64,000 nt of DNA from JBOCEF01 sp047610385 (GCA_047610385.1 JBLGAC010000015.1:12236-76235), one strand, 5' to 3'; counted from the first letter of the stretch, positions 34,225 through 42,985 are shown. Translations and numbers: made by a program. Notes: generated from the letters alone by a model not told the origin.

Positions 34225-34323
34225 CGCGTCGCCACCCGCTATGACGAAACCGCCGAAAGCTTCCTCAGCTTCGTCCAACGCGCCGCAATCCATCGCTGGA
34301 TGCGCTTTGTCCACATGGCCTAG
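34225..34323 (+). mobile_element. IS5-family transposase C-terminal remnant
   Basis: The plus-strand frame reads RVATRYDETAESFLSFVQ, then AAIHRWMRFVHMA and stop. The block ATRYDKTAxSFL-x-AAI-x-RW is the usual C-terminal end of IS5-family transposases. Only about 32 codons survive and no terminal inverted repeat is obvious. Its TAG stop overlaps the stop codon of the M24 gene on the other strand, so the junction lies exactly at that gene's end. Confidence 0.7.
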
Positions 34324-35537
34324 ACCGTGAACAGCTTGCGCTCCACGTCGGCCAGGCATTCCGCCGCGCCGCTATCGCGGATGCGCACGGTCTCAGTGAT
34401 CTCAAGCCCCCAGTCGTCCATCCACAGGGCGGGCATGAAATGGAACGTCATGTCCGGCGCCAGCACCGTGGTGTCTGATGGGCGGATGGAGTAGGTGCGC
34501 TCCCCCCAGTCGGGCGGATAGCTCAGCCCGATCGGATAGCCGCAGCGCCCCTCGCGCGCGATGCCGCGGCGCGCCAACACGCCATAGAACGCCGACGCGA
34601 CGTCGCCAGCGGTGTTGCCGGGGATTGCGGCGGCCAGCCCTGCGTCGATGCCTTCCAGCACCGCGTCCTCAGCAATGCGCATGTCTTTGGGGGGCTCGCC
34701 CAGAAACACGGTCCGACACAGCGGCGCGTGATAGCGTTTGTGGCAGCCAGCGATTTCAAAGAACGTCGCGGTCCCTGCCTCAAACGGGCGATCGTCCCAG
34801 GTCAGATGGGCGGCGGTGGCGTCTTTGCCCATGGGCATCAGCGGCACGATGGCGGGATAATCGCCGCCATAGGGCACGCCGTCATCGTCGGTGCCGCCCC
34901 AGATGCCGGCCTTGAAAATCTCTGCCGCGACTTCGTTGCGGCGGCGGCCGGGTGCGACATGTTCCAAAATCGTTTCGTGCATCCGCTCAACAATACGCGC
35001 AGCACGGCGCATGTATTTCAGCTCCGTCGGTGATTTCACCGCGCGCAGCCAGTTCACAAGGCTGGTGGCGTCGGCGATCCCGTCGGGATGCCCGCCCATC
35101 TCGCCGGGTGCCAGTTCGGCAGACAGCACGGCATGGGCGCGGGCGGAGTAATAGTAATTCTCCATCTCCACCCCAAGGCGCTTGCCCGCCCAGCCCTTGT
35201 CGCGGATCAGCGCGCCCAGATGTTGCATCGCATGGCGCATGTCAGACATGACGAAATCGTCGGGATAGCCGTGGATGTCATCCTGTTCGATCCAGCAAGT
35301 GCGCATGGCACCGGCGGCGTCCATGCGGCGGCCCCAGAACATCGGATCGCCGTCGGGCCCCAGCAGCACGCCTTGATGGACATAAAAGCTCCACCCATCA
35401 TAGCCGGTCAGCCACGCCATGTTCGACGGATCGGTGCAAAACAGGACCTCTATGCCCGCCGCGTCCATGGCCTGTCTGGTCTTGGCGACACGGGCGGCAT
35501 ATTCCGTGCGGGTAAAATTCAGCGGCACGTCGGGCAT
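34320..35537 (-). CDS. M24 family metallopeptidase, ectoine hydrolase (DoeA)-like
   Basis: A 405-residue creatinase/aminopeptidase-fold protein. Strong blocks are DPSNMAWLTGYDGWSFYVHQ, VNWLRAVKSPTELKYMRRAA, GDYPAIVPLMPMGKDATAAH, FFEIAGCHKRYHAPLCRTVF, IGLSYPPDWGERTYSIRPSD and MTFHFMPALWMDDWGLEITE. They match ectoine hydrolase DoeA, which opens the ectoine ring, much better than DMSP lyase DddP of the same superfamily. The other ectoine-degradation genes (doeB, doeX, eut) are absent, so the substrate is not certain. The ATG at 35537 has AAGGA 8 bases upstream. Its 3' end has been duplicated downstream. Confidence 0.85.
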   Translation of the reverse strand: MPDVPLNFTRTEYAARVAKTRQAMDAAGIEVLFCTDPSNMAWLTGYDGWSFYVHQGVLLGPDGDPMFWGRRMDAAGAMRTCWIEQDDIHGYPDDFVMSDMRHAMQHLGALIRDKGWAGKRLGVEMENYYYSARAHAVLSAELAPGEMGGHPDGIADATSLVNWLRAVKSPTELKYMRRAARIVERMHETILEHVAPGRRRNEVAAEIFKAGIWGGTDDDGVPYGGDYPAIVPLMPMGKDATAAHLTWDDRPFEAGTATFFEIAGCHKRYHAPLCRTVFLGEPPKDMRIAEDAVLEGIDAGLAAAIPGNTAGDVASAFYGVLARRGIAREGRCGYPIGLSYPPDWGERTYSIRPSDTTVLAPDMTFHFMPALWMDDWGLEITETVRIRDSGAAECLADVERKLFTV

Positions 35538-35927
35538 CGGCGGATCCTTTGCGGGCAGGGGCGGCGCATGCAGGGGCGGCGCATGCAAGGGCGGCGCAGG
35601 CAATGGCCATGCGTGGGCAGGGGGCGCGTCCTGCTTTGCAGCAGGCGGGGCGGGGCGAACCGTTCATTTGCGACGCTATCAGGCCATGGCCGCGTCGCAA
35701 GCACGATGGTGCGATGCAGCATCGCGCGGCATGGGGGCTTTGCTGCCGGGGGCGCAGGCTTTGCTGGCAGGGGCGCTTGCCTCCGCCGACAGGGGCGTAT
35801 ATATCGCGTGCACTCAGAACCCACATGCGGGGGTTGGGCGCGTTCGGGGAGACATCCCGCCGCGTCCGCCGGTTGGGCGAAAGCTCGTACGCCCCTGCAG
35901 AGGATTGAAACCGGAAAGGACAGCACC
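35538..35927. other. Divergent region upstream of rpsB
   Basis: This 390-bp gap carries a 15-bp tandem repeat next to the M24 gene and a 21-bp direct repeat (35736-35756 and 35757-35777, three mismatches). The rpsB promoter and leader, where S2 autoregulation would act, must lie in its right part. I see no gene. Confidence 0.5.
35556..35600. repeat. 15-bp tandem repeat x3 upstream of the M24 gene
   Basis: Unit CAGGGGCGGCGCATG: two perfect copies and a third with two changes, starting 19 bp upstream of the start codon. Confidence 0.9.
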
Positions 35928-36728
35928 ATGGCAGTGCCTGATTTCACGCTGCGTCAGCTTCTTGAGGCTGGCGTTCACTTCGGTCACCAGACCCACCGTT
36001 GGAACCCCCGCATGGGGCAGTACATCTATGGCGACCGCAACAGCATCCACATTCTGGATCTGACGCAGACCGCGCCCTTGCTGCACCAGGCGCTGGTCGC
36101 AGTGCGCGATTGCGTTGCCAAGGGCGGGCGCATCCTGTTCGTCGGCACCAAACGCCAGGCTCAGGCCCCCGTGGCCGATGGCGCTGAGCGTTGCGCGCAG
36201 TACTTCATGAACCATCGCTGGCTGGGCGGCACGCTCACCAACTGGAAGACCGTCTCGAATTCAATCGAGCGTCTGCGCCAGCTGGATGACAAGCTTGGTG
36301 ATGGCGCTGAGGGCTTCACGAAGAAAGAGCGCCTCAAGATGGAGCGTGAGCAGGCCAAGCTTCAGGCCTCGCTGGGCGGCATCCGCGAAATGGGCGGCGT
36401 TCCGGACATGCTGTTCGTGATCGACACCAACAAAGAAGCACTGGCGATCGCTGAGGCGAAAAAGCTGGGCATCCCCGTCGTTGCGATTCTCGACACCAAC
36501 TCCGACCCCAAGGGCATCGATCATCCCATCCCGGGCAATGATGACGCCTCGCGCGCCATCACGCTGTACTGCGATCTGATCGCGCGCGCCGCGCTGGATG
36601 GCATGGCCGCGCAGCTGGGCGAAGCCGGGTTTGACCTTGGTGAGCTCGAAGACGCGCCGGTCGAGGAAATGCTTGAGGCCGCTGAGGCCCCCGCTGAGCC
36701 TGCTGCCGAGGCACCCGCCGCTTCTTGA
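35928..36728 (+). CDS. rpsB: 30S ribosomal protein S2
   Basis: Begins DFTLRQLLEAGVHFGHQTHR and contains WNPRMGQYIYGDRN, NHRWLGGTLTNWKT and PVVAILDTNSDPKGIDHPIP, all signatures of S2. The 266-residue protein has an acidic Ala/Glu/Pro tail of about 35 residues, common in alphaproteobacteria. The ATG at 35928 has AAAGGA 8 bases upstream; a long in-frame extension is a coincidence. It is the first gene of the growth block, followed by tsf. Confidence 0.98.
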   Translation: MAVPDFTLRQLLEAGVHFGHQTHRWNPRMGQYIYGDRNSIHILDLTQTAPLLHQALVAVRDCVAKGGRILFVGTKRQAQAPVADGAERCAQYFMNHRWLGGTLTNWKTVSNSIERLRQLDDKLGDGAEGFTKKERLKMEREQAKLQASLGGIREMGGVPDMLFVIDTNKEALAIAEAKKLGIPVVAILDTNSDPKGIDHPIPGNDDASRAITLYCDLIARAALDGMAAQLGEAGFDLGELEDAPVEEMLEAAEAPAEPAAEAPAAS

Positions 36729-36806
36729 TCACGGCTCAGGCGCGCGTCTTCGGGCGTGCGCCGGTCCAATCCGACATGGCGCGGGCGGCTTCGGTCGCCC
36801 GTTCCG

Positions 36807-36828
36807 GGGCCCCATCACGGGGCCCTTT
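36807..36828 (+). terminator. Weak hairpin between rpsB and tsf
   Basis: A 7-bp GC stem (GGGCCCC / GGGGCCC) with loop ATCAC followed by TTT. It could give partial termination that sets the ratio of S2 to EF-Ts. Confidence 0.45.
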
Positions 36829-36970
36829 CAGCATGACGCTTCAATGACGCAGGCGGCGCTTGACGCCGGAGGTCGTGTGGCCGAGACCCGTTCCCAAGCC
36901 CGTCGGGCAGGGCGGGACCGGCGGCGACCCCGGGGCGACGCGCCCCGCGATCAGCGCGAGGAGAGATGAC

Positions 36971-37864
36971 ATGGCGATCACCGCAGCAATGGTGAAAGAG
37001 CTCCGCGACCAGACTGGCGCGGGCATGATGGACGCGAAAAAAGCGCTCGTCGAGAATAATGGCGAAATGGAAGCGGCCACCGATTGGCTGCGCACCAAGG
37101 GCCTCGCCAAGGCCGCCAAAAAATCGGGCCGCACTGCGGCTGAGGGCTTGGTCGCCGTGGCGTCGAAAGACGGCGTCGGCGTCGCGGTTGAGGTCAACTC
37201 CGAGACCGATTTCGTCGCACGCAACGCCGATTTCCAGGCGATGGTGTCCGGCATTGCGACCGCCGCGCTGGGCGTGTCGGATGTCAGTGGCCTGCTGGCG
37301 GCCGACATGGGCGGCAAGTCAGTCGCTGACGTCGTGACCGCCAAGATCTCAACCATCGGCGAGAACATGGCTGTGCGCAGCATGGCCCGCGTCGAAGGCG
37401 ATGTGGTCGCGGTCTACGTGCACAATGCGGTCGCTGACGGCATGGGCAAAATCGGCGTGCTGGTCGCGCTGAAGGGTGGCGACAAAGCCGCCGCCGAAGC
37501 CATCGGCAAGCAGGTTGCGATGCATGTCGCCGCCACCAACCCGGCGTCGCTGTCGCAGGCTGATCTGGACCCGGCGCTGGTCGAGCGCGAAAAGTCCGTG
37601 CTGACCGAGCAGGCCCGCGAATCGGGCAAGCCCGAAAGCGTGATCGAGAAGATGATCGGCGGCCGCATGAAGAAGTACTTCCAGGAAGTGTGCCTTCTGG
37701 AGCAGGCCTTCGTGATCAACCCCGATCTGTCGGTCCAGCAGGCCGTCAAGGAAGCTGGCGCGGACATCGAGGTTGTGGCGTTCGCCCGCGTCGAAGTTGG
37801 CGAAGGCATCGAGAAAGAAGAAGAGGACTTTGCGGCTGAGGTCGCAAAGACCATGGGCGGCTGA
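36971..37864 (+). CDS. tsf: Elongation factor Ts
   Basis: Exchanges GDP for GTP on EF-Tu. The protein of 297 residues starts MAITAAMVKELRDQTGAGMM and has DAKKALVENNGEMEAATDWL and EVNSETDFVARNADF, all hallmark blocks. AGGAGAG about 7 bases upstream fixes the ATG. A strong terminator follows, ending the rpsB-tsf unit. Confidence 0.98.
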   Translation: MAITAAMVKELRDQTGAGMMDAKKALVENNGEMEAATDWLRTKGLAKAAKKSGRTAAEGLVAVASKDGVGVAVEVNSETDFVARNADFQAMVSGIATAALGVSDVSGLLAADMGGKSVADVVTAKISTIGENMAVRSMARVEGDVVAVYVHNAVADGMGKIGVLVALKGGDKAAAEAIGKQVAMHVAATNPASLSQADLDPALVEREKSVLTEQARESGKPESVIEKMIGGRMKKYFQEVCLLEQAFVINPDLSVQQAVKEAGADIEVVAFARVEVGEGIEKEEEDFAAEVAKTMGG

Positions 37865-37896
37865 GGCTTTGCCATCTTAGGGCACCACGCGCCCCA

Positions 37897-37930
37897 CAAA
37901 ACGCCCGGACTGAAAGGTCCGGGCGTTTTG
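37897..37930 (+). terminator. Terminator of rpsB-tsf
   Basis: A perfect 14-bp stem with loop TGAAAG; the 3' side of the stem ends in TTTTG and the 5' side begins CAAAA. Confidence 0.88.
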
Positions 37931-38125
37931 CGTTTGAGCGTGGTGCGTTCAAGGGAGCCGGCCGCTTGGCGTCCCTTCGAGACACCCTCGTCGTCCGGCG
38001 CGAGCATGCGCCCGCATGTGGCGCCCAGTGGCTGGCTGGGGGTTGCTTCATCAACGTCTGATTAACCAATCGAGGGCATTCTGCCCGAAGTGCCGATCAG
38101 GGCCCACGGCTGCGGAGGGCCGCAC

Positions 38126-38755
38126 ATGTTCATTCATCACCCGCGAAATCTGGCGCATGTCGCCATTCCCAAAACCGGCAGCACCTCGCTGCATTATGCG
38201 CTGCAACGCGCGCTTGGAATCGATTGGAAATTCGACAGCGGATCGCCTGATCTTTATCATCTGTTCGCGTCCGACGCCCGGCAACTGCTGGGCCGCAAGC
38301 GCTGGCCGCAGCTTTATTCGGTTGCGGTGGTGCGCAATCCCTATGATCGCGCGGTGTCGTTGTTCCACGATTTTCGCAACCGCGGCGCCATCCGCGCGCG
38401 GTCCTTCGACGCGTTTGTGCGCGAGGATCTGGCTGAGCTGGCGGCCAAAGACGTGCATTTCCTGCCCCAGCGCCGCTTTGTCGAAGGTGATGGCAAGGTG
38501 CTGGTCAAGCGTCTGTATGCGTTCGAAGACGGCGTGCAGGCGATCTTTGAGGATATCTGCACCCGGCTTGACCTGGCTGCCCATGAAGCCTCCCACGCCC
38601 GAAAATCTGTGCGTCGGGGGTGGCAGGAATACTATGCCCGCCGCGACACCCTTGCGCGTGTGGGCGAGATTTACGCGACCGATTTCGATCTGCTCGGCTA
38701 TCAGGTGATGACCGAGCCGCCGATGAAGCCCACTGAGGTTCATTCGGCGGGCTGA
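38126..38755 (+). CDS. Sulfotransferase family 2 protein
   Basis: A 209-residue PAPS-dependent sulfotransferase-like protein. The 5'-phosphosulfate loop is VAIPKTGSTSLHYAL (residues 12-26) and the 3'-phosphate-binding motif is VVRNPYDRAVSLFHDF (about 68-83), as in carbohydrate sulfotransferases. The acceptor is probably a cell-surface glycan, which is inference. GGAGG 8 bases upstream fixes the ATG. It sits between the tsf terminator and pyrH, inside an otherwise universal growth cluster; a separate promoter is likely. Confidence 0.85.
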   Translation: MFIHHPRNLAHVAIPKTGSTSLHYALQRALGIDWKFDSGSPDLYHLFASDARQLLGRKRWPQLYSVAVVRNPYDRAVSLFHDFRNRGAIRARSFDAFVREDLAELAAKDVHFLPQRRFVEGDGKVLVKRLYAFEDGVQAIFEDICTRLDLAAHEASHARKSVRRGWQEYYARRDTLARVGEIYATDFDLLGYQVMTEPPMKPTEVHSAG

Positions 38756-38834
38756 TGCGCCCGGCCAAGGGTTGCCAGCGGGGCTGCGTTCGGACACATT
38801 GCGCGCGCCCCATACCGATCCGGAGACTCGTTGC

Positions 38835-39575
38835 ATGACCGAGGGACAAGCCCCGTCCGCCCCGCTGCTATTCCCGCGCGTTCTGCTGAAAATCTCGGGA
38901 GAGGCGCTGATGGGCGATCAGGGCTTTGGCCTGCATCCGCCCACTGTGGAACGCATCGCGCGTGAGATTAAAAAGGTCCACGATCTTGGTGTTGAGTTGT
39001 GCCTAGTGATCGGCGGCGGCAACATCTTTCGCGGGCTTTCGGGTGCCGCGCAGGGGATGGAACGGACGCAGGCTGATTACATGGGCATGCTGGCCACCGT
39101 CATGAACGCGCTGGCGATGCAGAGCGCGCTTGAGACGCTGAAGATCCACACCCGCGTCATCTCCGCCATTCCGATGGACCAGATTTGTGAGCCCTATATC
39201 CGCCGCCGCGCCGCGCGGCACCTTGAAAAAGGCCGCGTGATCATCTTTGCCGCGGGCACCGGCAACCCCTATTTCACCACCGACACCGCCGCCACTTTGC
39301 GCGCGATGGAGATGGACTGTGACGCGATCATGAAGGGCACCCAGGTCGACGGGGTTTATGACAGCGACCCCAAAACCAACCCCGACGCCAAGCGGTATGA
39401 GCGCATCAGCTATGACGAAGTTCTGATCAAGAAGCTCAAGATCATGGATGCCTCGGCGATCGCCCTTGCGCGCGACAACAATCTGCCGCTTGTGGTGTTC
39501 TCGCTCCATTCGCCCGGCGGCTTCGCTGAGGTCTTGAGCGGACGCGGAAAATTCACCATTGTCGAGCAGGGCTGA
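38835..39575 (+). CDS. pyrH: UMP kinase
   Basis: Phosphorylates UMP to UDP. The hexameric kinase of 246 residues shows RVLLKISGEALMGDQGFG, VIGGGNIFRGL, TGNPYFTTDTAATLRA and MKGTQVDGVYDSDPK, all of the amino-acid-kinase PyrH type. GGAG lies about 10 bases before the ATG at 38835. frr follows after 36 bp in the usual order. Confidence 0.98.
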   Translation: MTEGQAPSAPLLFPRVLLKISGEALMGDQGFGLHPPTVERIAREIKKVHDLGVELCLVIGGGNIFRGLSGAAQGMERTQADYMGMLATVMNALAMQSALETLKIHTRVISAIPMDQICEPYIRRRAARHLEKGRVIIFAAGTGNPYFTTDTAATLRAMEMDCDAIMKGTQVDGVYDSDPKTNPDAKRYERISYDEVLIKKLKIMDASAIALARDNNLPLVVFSLHSPGGFAEVLSGRGKFTIVEQG

Positions 39576-39611
39576 GAGCGCGCGCGCCACGCCGCGAGCG
39601 GGAGAAGTAGA

Positions 39612-40178
39612 ATGAGCGAAGACGAGATCGAGATCGACGTTGACGATCTGCAGCGCCGCATGGACGGTGCCTATGCCAACCTGCGCACAGAATTTGCGTC
39701 CCTGCGCACGGGGCGGGCCTCGGCCTCTATGCTGGATCCGCTGTCGGTGGAGGCTTACGGATCGATGACCCCGATCAACCAGCTGGGCACCGTCAACGTG
39801 CCTGAGCCGCGCATGCTGACCCTGAACATCTGGGACAAGACCATGGTGTCAAAGGTGGAAAAGGCGATCCGTATCTCTGGCCTCGGGATCAACCCGGTGG
39901 TGGATGGCACGATCATCCGCCTGCCGATCCCGGAGCTGAACGAGGAAAGGCGCCGCGAACTCGCCAAGGTTGCATCGAAATATGCCGAGGATGCAAAAGT
40001 GTCAGTGCGCAACGTGCGGCGCGACGGCATGGACATGATCAAAAAGGCAAAGAATGTGGGGATGTCCGAGGACGATCAGAAAATCTGGTCCGAAGAGGTG
40101 CAGACCATGACCGACGCCGCGATCAGGCGCCTCGATGCGGCGCTTGATACCAAGCAAGAAGAAATCATGCAGGTCTGA
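39612..40178 (+). CDS. frr: Ribosome recycling factor
   Basis: Splits post-termination ribosomes with EF-G. The 188-residue protein has RTGRASASMLDPLSVEAYG, PINQLGTVNVPEPRML and RRDGMDMIKKAKNVGMSEDD, as in all RRFs. It lies between pyrH and uppS, with GGGAGAAG upstream of the ATG. Confidence 0.98.
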   Translation: MSEDEIEIDVDDLQRRMDGAYANLRTEFASLRTGRASASMLDPLSVEAYGSMTPINQLGTVNVPEPRMLTLNIWDKTMVSKVEKAIRISGLGINPVVDGTIIRLPIPELNEERRRELAKVASKYAEDAKVSVRNVRRDGMDMIKKAKNVGMSEDDQKIWSEEVQTMTDAAIRRLDAALDTKQEEIMQV

Positions 40179-40224
40179 AGACCGACATGTTTTCATGGCG
40201 CCGGGGCGCCTGGGGGAAACGGAA

Positions 40225-40959
40225 ATGTTGAAGCCGTCGACAGCGGGCGCAGGTGAAAACCTTCCCGCGCATGTCGCGATCATCATGGATGGCAACGGCC
40301 GCTGGGCGCAGCGCCGCGGCCTGCCGCGCCTTGCTGGCCACCGCAAAGGCGCGGAAATGGTGCGCGAGATCGTCGAGGCGGCGCCCGATGCCGGGGTGTC
40401 GTGCCTGACGCTTTACGCGTTTTCGACCGAAAACTGGCGCCGCGCGACCGAAGAGGTCTTGGGGCTGATGAGCCTGTTTCGCGTGTTCATCCGGCGCGAG
40501 GGCCGTGAACTGCAACGCCGCAACGTCTGTGTGCGCTTCATCGGCGACCGCGCCGCGCTGGACTGCGATTTGGCCGCGCTGATGACGCATCTTGAGGCGA
40601 TGACCGAGGCCAACACTGGCCTGCGCCTGACGGTTGCCCTGAACTATGGCGGGCGCGGTGAGATCCTTGCCGCCGTGCGCCGTCTGGCCGCAGATGCCGC
40701 GGCGGGGCAGCGCGACCCGGCCACCATCGACGAAGAAACCTTTTCCGCGGCGCTGTGGACCGATGGGCTGCCTGACCCCGATCTGGTGATCCGCACGTCT
40801 GGCGAAATGCGGGTGTCAAACTTTCTCACCTGGCAGACTGCCTATTCGGAATTTGCGTTTGTGGATGAATGCTGGCCCGATTTCACGCCCGAAGTGTTCG
40901 TGCGCACTCTCGGCATGTATGGCGCGAGGGAGCGCCGCTTTGGCGCCGTGGCCGGGTGA
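40225..40959 (+). CDS. uppS: Undecaprenyl-diphosphate synthase (UppS, isoprenyl transferase)
   Basis: Makes the C55 lipid carrier for peptidoglycan and O-antigen by adding IPP units to FPP. The protein of 244 residues has HVAIIMDGNGRWAQRRGLPR (catalytic Asp22), GHRKGAEMVREIVE, LTLYAFSTENWRR and DLVIRTSGEMRVSNFLTWQT. The ATG at 40225 is set by the conserved N-terminus. Its TGA overlaps the GTG start of cdsA. Confidence 0.97.
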   Translation: MLKPSTAGAGENLPAHVAIIMDGNGRWAQRRGLPRLAGHRKGAEMVREIVEAAPDAGVSCLTLYAFSTENWRRATEEVLGLMSLFRVFIRREGRELQRRNVCVRFIGDRAALDCDLAALMTHLEAMTEANTGLRLTVALNYGGRGEILAAVRRLAADAAAGQRDPATIDEETFSAALWTDGLPDPDLVIRTSGEMRVSNFLTWQTAYSEFAFVDECWPDFTPEVFVRTLGMYGARERRFGAVAG

Positions 40960-41777
40960 GCGCGCCTGACGCCAAGCCAAACAAGATGGCCGATCTGCGG
41001 CTGCGCGCGATCTCTGGCCTTGTGCTGGCCTCGGTCAGTCTGGGCGCGCTTGCGCTTGGTGGCTGGGCGTTCACGGCGCTTCTGGCGCTGGCCGCGGCGG
41101 CCATGGCGTGGGAATTGCGGATGATGCGCGTCGGGCGCTTTGATCTGGCCGGCGCGCTGGCGGCGATCGCGGCGGCGGGTGCCTGCATCGTCACCCAGCT
41201 GACCCTGATGCGGTATGGCATGGCTTGGATGCTGATCGCGCTGGCGCCGCTTGCGGTGCTGTGGATGCGTGGGCGTGGTGGGCCGGTGACGCTGCTGGGC
41301 GCGGGCTATGCCGCCATCGCCTGCGCGGCATTCATCGGGCTGCGCAATGACCCCACCTATGGGTTTGAGGCCGCGTTATGGGTCATCCTGACTGTGATGG
41401 CGGCGGATATTGGCGGGTATTTCGGCGGTCGTCTGGTGGGGGGCGCAAAGCTGTGGCCAGCGGTCAGCCCGGGCAAGACCTGGTCGGGGCTGATCGCGGG
41501 CGTGCTGCTGGCCGCGGTGGTGGGCATCGTGTTTGCCGCAGTCACCACCGGCACGCTGGCGCATGAGGTCGCGATTGTCTCCGCGGTGATCGCGGTGGTC
41601 AGCGTTGGCGGCGATCTGGGCGAAAGCGCGCTGAAGCGGATGTGCGGGGTCAAGGACAGCTCCCGCCTCATCCCCGGCCATGGCGGCGTGCTGGACCGGA
41701 TGGATGGGATGCTGGCGGCCGCGCTGGCAGCATCCTTGCTGACCTTTGCGCGCGGCCAGTCGATTTTCATCTGGTGA
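40956..41777 (+). CDS. cdsA: Phosphatidate cytidylyltransferase
   Basis: Makes CDP-diacylglycerol from phosphatidate and CTP at the inner membrane. About eight membrane helices are visible; the signature SALKRMCGVKDSSRLIPGHG followed by GVLDRMDG is intact. I take the GTG at 40956, whose GTGA overlaps the uppS stop codon (coupling); an ATG at 40986 is the alternative. The protein is 273 residues. Confidence 0.95.
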   Translation: MSAPDAKPNKMADLRLRAISGLVLASVSLGALALGGWAFTALLALAAAAMAWELRMMRVGRFDLAGALAAIAAAGACIVTQLTLMRYGMAWMLIALAPLAVLWMRGRGGPVTLLGAGYAAIACAAFIGLRNDPTYGFEAALWVILTVMAADIGGYFGGRLVGGAKLWPAVSPGKTWSGLIAGVLLAAVVGIVFAAVTTGTLAHEVAIVSAVIAVVSVGGDLGESALKRMCGVKDSSRLIPGHGGVLDRMDGMLAAALAASLLTFARGQSIFIW

Positions 41778-41790
41778 GCGGGAACAGAGC

Positions 41791-42963
41791 ATGACCGCGC
41801 GGCGGGTGACGATATTGGGCGCGACAGGGTCGATCGGGCAAAGCACGCTTGACGTGCTGCGCTGGGCTGGTGGGCGTGACGTGGCGCAGATCGTCGCCGT
41901 CACCGGCCATTCCAACATCGACGCGCTGGCCGCCTGCGCCCGTGAATTTGGCGCCCAAATCGCCGTGACCGCGGACCCGGCGCGATACCATGATCTGAAA
42001 GCCGCGCTGGCTGGCAGCGGCATCGAAGCCGCAGCAGGTCCCGATGCGGTGGCTGAGGCCGCGACCCGCCCCACCGACTGGTGCATGGCAGCCATTGTCG
42101 GCGCTGCGGGGCTGGCACCCACGCTCGCCGCCGCGGCCCAAGGCGCGACGGTGGCGCTGGCGAACAAGGAATGCCTGGTGGCCGCGGGCGATCTGTTCAC
42201 CGCCGCCTGCGCCGCGGGGGGCGCGAAATTGCTGCCCGTGGACAGCGAGCATAACGCGATTTTTCAGGTGCTGGACCGCGCGGCCCCATCCGCGTTGGAA
42301 CGCATTATCCTGACCGCGTCGGGCGGCCCGTTCCGCGACTGGGATCTGGCGCGCATGGCCCGCGCGACGGTGGCCGAGGCGGTGGCCCATCCAAATTGGG
42401 ACATGGGGGCGAAAATCTCAATCGACAGCGCTTCCATGTTCAACAAAGCCCTTGAGATGATCGAGGCAAAGCACCTGTTCAATCTGCGCCCCGACCAGGT
42501 CGAGGTCATCGTGCACCCCCAGTCGATCATCCATTCCATGGTCGGGTATGTGGATGGCTCGGTGCTTGCGCAGCTTGGGGCGCCGGACATGCGCCACGCC
42601 ATCGGCTATGCGTTCCACCACCCGCATCGCGCGCCGATGCCGGTGGAACGGCTTGATTTCGCGCGGCTTGCGCGGCTTGATTTCCGCGCACCTGATGAGG
42701 TCCGCTTTCCGGCGCTGCGTCTGGCACGCGAAGCGATGGCTGCGGGCGGGCTGGCGGGCGCGGTGCTGAACGGCGCGAAAGAAGCCGCGCTTGAGGCGTT
42801 CATCGCCGGACGCATCGGCTTTCTGCAAATGGCGGATGTGGTTGACGAAGTGTTGTCTGCCCTTGCACCGCATGGCCCCGCCGCCACATTGATGGATGTG
42901 ACCGAGGCCGACGCCGCGGCCCGCCGCGCGGCGATCTCAGGCGTGCGTGCCCGCGCGGCCTGA
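41791..42963 (+). CDS. dxr: 1-deoxy-D-xylulose 5-phosphate reductoisomerase
   Basis: Second step of the MEP isoprenoid pathway, NADPH-dependent. Features in 390 residues: RRVTILGATGSIGQSTLDVL (NADPH), ALANKECLVAAGDLF, LLPVDSEHNAIFQVL (metal and substrate), HPNWDMGAKISIDSASMFNK and VIVHPQSIIHSMVGY. It starts 13 bp after cdsA. The product feeds IPP to UppS in the same cluster. Confidence 0.98.
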   Translation: MTARRVTILGATGSIGQSTLDVLRWAGGRDVAQIVAVTGHSNIDALAACAREFGAQIAVTADPARYHDLKAALAGSGIEAAAGPDAVAEAATRPTDWCMAAIVGAAGLAPTLAAAAQGATVALANKECLVAAGDLFTAACAAGGAKLLPVDSEHNAIFQVLDRAAPSALERIILTASGGPFRDWDLARMARATVAEAVAHPNWDMGAKISIDSASMFNKALEMIEAKHLFNLRPDQVEVIVHPQSIIHSMVGYVDGSVLAQLGAPDMRHAIGYAFHHPHRAPMPVERLDFARLARLDFRAPDEVRFPALRLAREAMAAGGLAGAVLNGAKEAALEAFIAGRIGFLQMADVVDEVLSALAPHGPAATLMDVTEADAAARRAAISGVRARAA

Positions 42964-42985
42964 AACCGCCGTGCCCAAACGCGCT

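Noticed and set aside
33904..34359. 151-codon minus-strand frame as a real gene
   Set aside because: It is a fusion of two partial duplicates plus antisense of a transposase remnant, with no ribosome-binding site, and it ends at a frameshift-created stop.
34320..35537. First reading as the DMSP lyase DddP
   Set aside because: The motifs (GYDGWSFYVHQ, GDYPAIVPL, YPPDWGERT) match DoeA-type ectoine hydrolases; DddP has different blocks around its metal site.
36729..36970. Possible small gene between rpsB and tsf
   Set aside because: Frames here lack ribosome-binding sites and similarity; the sequence looks like a leader with weak hairpins.
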